DNA of 64,000 bases from Gemmatimonadota bacterium (lineage in GTDB: Bacteria > Gemmatimonadota > Gemmatimonadetes > Longimicrobiales > Gaopeijiaceae): positions 436,501 to 500,500 of the forward strand of contig JAUIEJ010000002.1 of assembly GCA_030428885.1 (NCBI GenBank), given 5' to 3'. The notes beneath the pieces were generated by a model. It made no database searches, had not been told where the DNA came from, and was given only the letters and a program-made list of their open reading frames with translations. This document shows positions 56,598 to 64,000 of the stretch, one piece after another (the first letter of the stretch is position 1; each line of letters begins with the position of its first letter). Both the position numbers and the translations under genes were made by a program.

Positions 56598-58046
56598 TCA
56601 CGCCGGGCCGGGGGTTCCCACCCCGCCGGCGGCGAGCCCCACGCATCGCGCGATCTCGCCCCCGAGATCGTGGACGGACACCGCCTCGCCGGCCCCGCTC
56701 GGCGCCACGTCCGGACCGGCCGTCAGCACGAATCCGTCGGCCACGTGGTTGCCGGAGCGATAGCCGGGATCGTCGGCCCGAATCACGCCGATCTCCGGCG
56801 AGGCGAGACCTCCGATGGGACCGTCGCGGCGCCATTCCACGAGCAGGTCGGGGAGGGCGTCCCGGTGTTCGCCGGGAAAGGCGTCGTCGCTCCGCACCAG
56901 CCGGGCCACCACCGGACGCCCCGAGTCCGGATCGACGAGGGCCCGGAGGGAGCGGTCCATGCGGGCGTACCAGGCGTCGAGTTCGGCCCCGGGCCGGATC
57001 CGCCCCGAGGGCTCCCGTCCCTTCAGATTGACCCGGATCGCCCCGGCCAGCTCGTTGTGGGGCACCTGATAGGCGGTGCGAAGCCGCCGGGCGAGGGAGC
57101 CGTGGCCCTCGAGTCGCAGACGGCGCCGGACCCTGCCCTCCACGTCGGCGATCCGGGGCCAGGCCCGGGCCAGGGGCCGGGGCAGGCGGGGTTCGAGGCG
57201 CAGGAGCGCCCGGTCCAGGAGGTGCTCCCCCGTATGGTTGTCCGCCATGCCCAGCCCGGAGAAGACGAACAGGTGGGTGTCGGGGCCGACGCGGTCCAGC
57301 AGGGCGCCCACGGCGTCGTCCAGGGCCCGGTAGGTGGCGCTCACCGGGTCGTCGTCCGTGCCGACCCGGTCCCAGAACTCGTGGCCGACGCAGTGTCCCT
57401 CCTTGAACACCACCAGGAAGAGATCCCAGGGGCCGTCGTCCAGCAGTTCCACCGCCGCCCGCCCCTTGGCGTCGAGCCCGTGCCCCACCCGGCGCAGGAA
57501 TTCGTCGTGGAGTTCGGGCGGCAGCGCGTGCTCCCGGCAGAGGAAGTCCTCGGTGCCGGGGCGGTCGATCCGGTCGTCGCCGTAGCGATCCAGGATCCGC
57601 CCGGCGAGGTCCGGGGGGTGGCTGCGGGTGGGGCCGTCGCGCCCGTGGACCAACCAGTCGCAGAGCTGCACGCAGCCGTCCCGGGCCACCAGCGGCGACT
57701 TGGGCACGTCCACGACGGCCACCCGTCGGCCCGCCCGGGCCAGGGCGTCCCAGAACGGCGGTGGCACGGAGCCGTCGTCGCCGTGTCCGGTCATGTCGTA
57801 GCGCCCCGGCCGGAGACGCCGCCAGAAGAAGCGGGCGTGGCGGCCCGGGGGAACCCCGCTGGAGAACGACGCCCAGGCCGCGTCGTCGCCGAGGGAAGGG
57901 GGACTCGTGACCCGGCGAAACCCACCGCGCCGACGCAGTCCGGCCAGGTGGGGCAGCGCCCCGTCGTCCATGAGCCGCACAAGGAGTCCCCGATCGACGG
58001 AATCGAGGCCCACGGCCAGGACCTTGGGGGGTGATCGAAGGGGCAC
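56598..58046 (-). CDS. Alkaline-phosphatase-superfamily protein with altered metal site
   Basis: A 482-residue protein starting at GTG 58044-58046. The fold is recognisable: VLAVGLDSVDRGLLVRLMDDGALPHL (first metal Asp), then TSPPSLGDDAAWASFSSGVPPGRH around the usual nucleophile, VVFKEGHCVGHEFWD, FVFSGLGMADNHTGEHLL and a late NHVADGFVLTAGPDV. Subfamily members usually have His in the FS-x-HGM position; here it is Leu-Gly, so one metal ligand seems lost. No signal peptide is seen. Substrate unknown; type I phosphodiesterases are the nearest known relatives. Confidence 0.75.
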   Translation of the reverse strand: MPLRSPPKVLAVGLDSVDRGLLVRLMDDGALPHLAGLRRRGGFRRVTSPPSLGDDAAWASFSSGVPPGRHARFFWRRLRPGRYDMTGHGDDGSVPPPFWDALARAGRRVAVVDVPKSPLVARDGCVQLCDWLVHGRDGPTRSHPPDLAGRILDRYGDDRIDRPGTEDFLCREHALPPELHDEFLRRVGHGLDAKGRAAVELLDDGPWDLFLVVFKEGHCVGHEFWDRVGTDDDPVSATYRALDDAVGALLDRVGPDTHLFVFSGLGMADNHTGEHLLDRALLRLEPRLPRPLARAWPRIADVEGRVRRRLRLEGHGSLARRLRTAYQVPHNELAGAIRVNLKGREPSGRIRPGAELDAWYARMDRSLRALVDPDSGRPVVARLVRSDDAFPGEHRDALPDLLVEWRRDGPIGGLASPEIGVIRADDPGYRSGNHVADGFVLTAGPDVAPSGAGEAVSVHDLGGEIARCVGLAAGGVGTPGPA

Positions 58047-58093
58047 GGCGCCGGGCGCGGGCGAATGGACGGGCGGACCGAACCGCCGAAGAA

Positions 58094-58177
58094 TACCGGG
58101 GAGGGGACTCGAACCCCTAAGGGATTGCTCCCGGGCGATTTTGAGTCGCCTGCGTCTACCAGTTCCGCCACCCCGGC
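58094..58177 (-). tRNA. tRNA-Leu (anticodon CAA)
   Basis: An 84-nt cloverleaf: acceptor GCCGGGG pairs with CCCCGGT, the D arm carries GGTAGACGC, the anticodon stem GGCGA/TCGCC encloses loop CTCAAAA (anticodon at 58141-58143), the long variable arm GGGA/TCCC marks a class II tRNA, and the T arm is GGGG-TTCGAGT-CCCC. CCA is not encoded. It reads UUG codons. Confidence 0.97.
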
Positions 58178-58347
58178 TCGGCCCTGAACCTACAGCCGCA
58201 CCGGGGCGGGCGGGAGGGTCGTCCCGCCCTGCCCTGTATCGCGCCCGTCCGACTCTGCTATTGTAAGAGGCTCCGGTGCGTGGATCCGCCACGGGTCGCG
58301 GCCGGGGCCCACCCACGACCGCCACCATTCGACGGAGTGACACCATC

Positions 58348-61185
<2,838 letters not shown>

Positions 61186-63717
61186 TCAGGGACCCCCGGC
61201 GAGGGCGGCCCGGTAGCGGGCCGCCTCGTCGGCGAACCCCTTCTGCTCCAGGGCGTCGGCCAGGATCGTCACCCGGTCCACCATGTTGGAATCCTGGAGC
61301 AGGTCGTCGTAGCCCTCGACCCCTTCGAAGCTCCAGCCGAAGAGCTGCCGGGCCGCGTCCGGGCGACCGGTGCGGGCCGCGGCGAGGGCCAGCCAGCCTC
61401 GGTAGACCGCATTCCAGGCATGGAAGGCGCCCAACTGGGCGATCCCCATGTCCAGGGCCTCCGACAGCACGGGGACGGCCTCCGGATCGCGATCCTGCTG
61501 GACCAGGGCCGCGCCGAGGTTCCACAACACCTCGGCCCGCTGCCAGTGGCCGTCGGGCCAGGCCTCGGCGGCGGCGGCCACCCGCTCCCGATACAGCGTC
61601 AGGGTTTCGTCCGTACGGCCGAGGCGTGTGGTGGTCGCGGCGAGATTCCCGGCGAGCATGAGGGCCTGGGGGTGGGCCGGCCCCAGCACGGCCCGCGCCG
61701 AATCGAGGGCCTCCCGGTAGAGGCGGTACGCGTCGTCGTACCGCTCCTGCATGCGGCGCACCACGGCGAGGTTGTTGAGCAGGGTGGCGAAGCTCGCACC
61801 CCCGCCCGACGGATCGAGGCGCTTCTCGGCGATGAGGTCGGCGTAGATCGCGGCGGCCCCCTCCAGATCGTCCCGGCGGCGGAGCACGGCCGCCAGATTC
61901 GCGCGGCTCGTGGCGTCGTCGAGTCCGAGCTCGTCCTGGAGCCGGACGGCGGCCTCGAGATGGAGTTGAGCCGAGTCCAGCGCTTCGAGGAAGATCTCGG
62001 CGCTGGCGAGGCCCAGCAGGGCGTCGGCCCGGGCTCGGGACGGGCGGTCTCCGACCCGGCCCAGAGCCTGGCGATACGCCTCCACGGCCCCGGTCCAGAA
62101 CCGGGCGCCGCGATGGGCGTTCCCCAGGGCCACCAGGGTCCGGGCCTGGATCGAGTCGGGGGCCTCCATCGTTCGCCGGGCCTCCACCGCCCGTTCCAGG
62201 AGGGGCCGGGCCGCGTCGTAGTCCCCCACCCGGGCCTGGACCCGCCCCAGGGTCTCCAGCAGTTCGGCCTGAACGGCGGGCTGGTCGGCCAGGGAGTCGA
62301 TGCGGGCGGTGCCCCGGTCCAGGAGGGCGGCCACGGTGAGGGAATCGGCGCGCATGGCTTCGGGGTCGGCGGCCTCGAAGAGGTCGACCAGGAAGGCCGT
62401 CACCTCCCGGGCCGTGGCGGCCTCCTGCCGCGCCCGCTGGGCCGCCTCCACCACCGCGGCCCGCTGCAGCGCCAGGCCCACGGCCGAGCCGGTGACCAGG
62501 AGGAACGCTCCCGCGGCCACCAGCATGGGCCCCCGGTGCCGCCGCACGAACCGGCGAAAGCGGTACCATCGGGCGTCGCCCCGGGCGGCGACGGGGGCCC
62601 CGGCCAGGTGCCGCTCCAGGTCCTCGCGGAAGGCGGCCACGGAGGCGTACCGGGTCTCGGGGCGGGTCTGGAGCGCCCGGAGCAGAATCGCGTCCAGGTC
62701 GCCTCCCAGGCGACGGCGGAGCGCCGCCCCCTCCAGACCCGGCACCACCACGGCGTCGTGGGCCACCACGGCCGACGGGGCCGTGGGCTCGTCGCCCCGG
62801 ATCATGCGTTCCAGCACCGACCCGTCGGGGCGGCGTTCATAGGGACGAGATCCCGTGAGGAGCTCGTAGAGCAGCGCCGCCAGGGTGAAGACGTCGGTCT
62901 GGGTGCTCACGGGCTCGCCCAGAAGCTGCTCGGGAGCCGCGTACTCGGGGGTGACGAAGCGCGCTTCGGCCCGGGTGACGGCCGGCGCGGCCGCGTCGGG
63001 CTCCAGGAGCTTGGCGATGCCGAAGTCCAGGAGCTTCACCTCGCCTTCGCCGGTGACCAGGATGTTCGACGGCTTCAGGTCCCGATGGACCACCAGGTGC
63101 CGATGGGCGTGGTCCACGGCGTCGGCAACCCGGATCACCAGTCGGATCCGCTCGTCCACCGAGAGGCGCCCGGACCGGACGAAGGCGTCGATGGCCACGC
63201 CGTCCACGTGCTCCATGACGAGAAACGGCCGGCCGGTCTCGGTGACGCCCCCGTCGAGCATCTGGGCGATGGCCGGGTGCTGGAGGGAGGCCAGGATCTG
63301 GCGCTCCCGCCGGAAACGGTCCCAGGCGGCGCCCTCGGCGAGCCCCCGGTGCAGCACTTTCACCGCCACGTGCCGCTCGAAGGCGCCGTCGGCCCGTTCG
63401 CCCAGGAAGACCGTGCCCATGCCCCCCCGCCCGATGACCCGCGTGAGGCGGTAGGCCCCGGCCCGGGAGCCCACGAGAGCCTCGGCGTCGGCTTCGCCGC
63501 GCCTGTCGGCCAGCGCCGCCCGCACCACTTCGCCGGGAGGCGCCAGGGCATCGCCGTCGTCGGCGTCCAGGAGGCGCTCCACCATGGCCCGGAGCGCCTC
63601 GTCGCCGCCGCACGCGGCCTGGACGAAGGCCCGACGCTCGTGGGCCGGGCGGTCCAGCGCCTGCTCCAGCAGGGCGTCGACCTCGTCCCATCGAGTCCAG
63701 AAGTCGTCGGGGGTCAT
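61186..63717 (-). CDS. Serine/threonine protein kinase with TPR domain
   Basis: An 843-residue membrane kinase. The kinase domain (about 90-360) has GRGGMGTVFLG, VAVKVL (Lys), HRDLKPSNIL and DFGIAK. A single membrane helix near 405-425 (GPMLVAAGAFLLVTGSAVGLAL) leads to a periplasmic region of tetratricopeptide repeats (for example LLETLGRVQARVGDYDAARPLLERAV and LLNNLAVVRRMQERYDDAYRLYREAL). It is the usual partner of the sigma gene 70 bp upstream on the same strand. Its stop abuts the aconitase stop. Confidence 0.93.
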   Translation of the reverse strand: MTPDDFWTRWDEVDALLEQALDRPAHERRAFVQAACGGDEALRAMVERLLDADDGDALAPPGEVVRAALADRRGEADAEALVGSRAGAYRLTRVIGRGGMGTVFLGERADGAFERHVAVKVLHRGLAEGAAWDRFRRERQILASLQHPAIAQMLDGGVTETGRPFLVMEHVDGVAIDAFVRSGRLSVDERIRLVIRVADAVDHAHRHLVVHRDLKPSNILVTGEGEVKLLDFGIAKLLEPDAAAPAVTRAEARFVTPEYAAPEQLLGEPVSTQTDVFTLAALLYELLTGSRPYERRPDGSVLERMIRGDEPTAPSAVVAHDAVVVPGLEGAALRRRLGGDLDAILLRALQTRPETRYASVAAFREDLERHLAGAPVAARGDARWYRFRRFVRRHRGPMLVAAGAFLLVTGSAVGLALQRAAVVEAAQRARQEAATAREVTAFLVDLFEAADPEAMRADSLTVAALLDRGTARIDSLADQPAVQAELLETLGRVQARVGDYDAARPLLERAVEARRTMEAPDSIQARTLVALGNAHRGARFWTGAVEAYRQALGRVGDRPSRARADALLGLASAEIFLEALDSAQLHLEAAVRLQDELGLDDATSRANLAAVLRRRDDLEGAAAIYADLIAEKRLDPSGGGASFATLLNNLAVVRRMQERYDDAYRLYREALDSARAVLGPAHPQALMLAGNLAATTTRLGRTDETLTLYRERVAAAAEAWPDGHWQRAEVLWNLGAALVQQDRDPEAVPVLSEALDMGIAQLGAFHAWNAVYRGWLALAAARTGRPDAARQLFGWSFEGVEGYDDLLQDSNMVDRVTILADALEQKGFADEAARYRAALAGGP

Positions 63718-63787
63718 GGGCGGAGGGTCGGGGGCAGGGGTCGCACTCCTCCGTCGAACGCAGGGCCGGGACGCCGCCCGCCAGCCC

Positions 63788-64000
63788 TCACGCCTCTCCT
63801 TCCCCGTCTCCGGACAGGGCGGCCTGGAGGTAGCGCCGTGCCCGGGCCCACTCCCGTTCCACGGTTCGGGGGGACGCGTCCAGCGCTTCGGCCGTCTCGT
63901 CCACCGACAGTCCCCCGAAAAACCGGCATTCCACCACCGCCGCCATCCGGGGACTCCGGGCCTCCAGGCGTCGCAGCACGTCGTCCACCACCAGGATGTC
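63788..64000 (-). CDS. ECF RNA polymerase sigma factor, C-terminal part (gene runs off the right edge)
   Basis: The visible 70 codons encode VVDDVLRRLEARSPRMAAVVECRFFGGLSVDETAEALDASPRTVEREWARARRYL, which is sigma region 4 with its helix-turn-helix that contacts the -35 element. The pattern matches the ECF group encoded beside TPR-containing serine/threonine kinases in Acidobacteriota, Planctomycetota and Gemmatimonadota. The kinase gene follows at 70 bp. Region 2 lies outside the window. Confidence 0.9.
   Translation of the reverse strand, partial: DILVVDDVLRRLEARSPRMAAVVECRFFGGLSVDETAEALDASPRTVEREWARARRYLQAALSGDGEGEA

Overview
This 64 kb window is very GC-rich chromosomal DNA, with G or C at most third codon positions and many GTG or TTG starts. 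The gene content fits the phylum Gemmatimonadota: PadR regulators coupled to long FtsX-type permeases, an ECF sigma factor next to a TPR serine/threonine kinase, several six-bladed beta-propeller lipoproteins, a sortilin-like Asp-box protein and a DUF305/LVIVD lipoprotein pair. An Acidobacteriota-like relative is the main alternative. No rRNA, CRISPR array, phage or transposase is visible; one tRNA-Leu(CAA) is present.

Layout. 1-4.2 kb: C-terminal part of pyruvate phosphate dikinase, an amidase, a creatininase-family hydrolase and a small membrane protein. 4.2-14.3 kb: secreted or membrane proteins (amidohydrolase, Asp-box protein, DUF3667 protein, DUF305 and LVIVD lipoproteins). 14.4-22.9 kb: a methyltransferase, a propeller lipoprotein and a PadR-permease-permease cluster. 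22.9-28.3 kb: an ABC exporter with a YjbR-like protein, a Tat-exported aldo/keto reductase and a nucleotide-exchange-type transporter. 28.4-32.4 kb: an Ig-like-repeat lipoprotein and a carboxypeptidase-regulatory-domain protein.

32.4-37.3 kb is a visibly lower-GC accessory island. Its left half is a four-gene leftward run: an AraC-type regulator with a receiver-like N-terminus, a seven-cysteine secreted protein, a beta-propeller, and a second homologous seven-cysteine protein. The promoter in front of it has a run of ten G between a -35-like and a -10-like hexamer, followed by a palindrome. This is the best candidate for an undescribed system. Its right half holds toxin-antitoxin genes: a Phd-type antitoxin, a decayed second Phd antitoxin, a nucleotidyltransferase with a small partner, and a PIN/RHH pair.

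37.4-48.6 kb carries translesion-synthesis genes: imuB with a DUF6504 partner, a hybrid histidine kinase translationally coupled to recX, a propeller lipoprotein, and dnaE2. imuB and dnaE2, about 8 kb apart, share the same direct-repeat element over their -10 regions, which suggests one common (SOS-like) regulator. 48.6-56.5 kb: a second PadR-permease pair, an AraC regulator, a VOC protein, a cyanophycinase-like lipoprotein, an MBL hydrolase and citrate synthase. 56.6-64 kb: a phosphatase-superfamily protein, tRNA-Leu, aconitase, and the kinase/ECF sigma pair cut by the right edge. Citrate synthase and aconitase lie near each other but on opposite strands.
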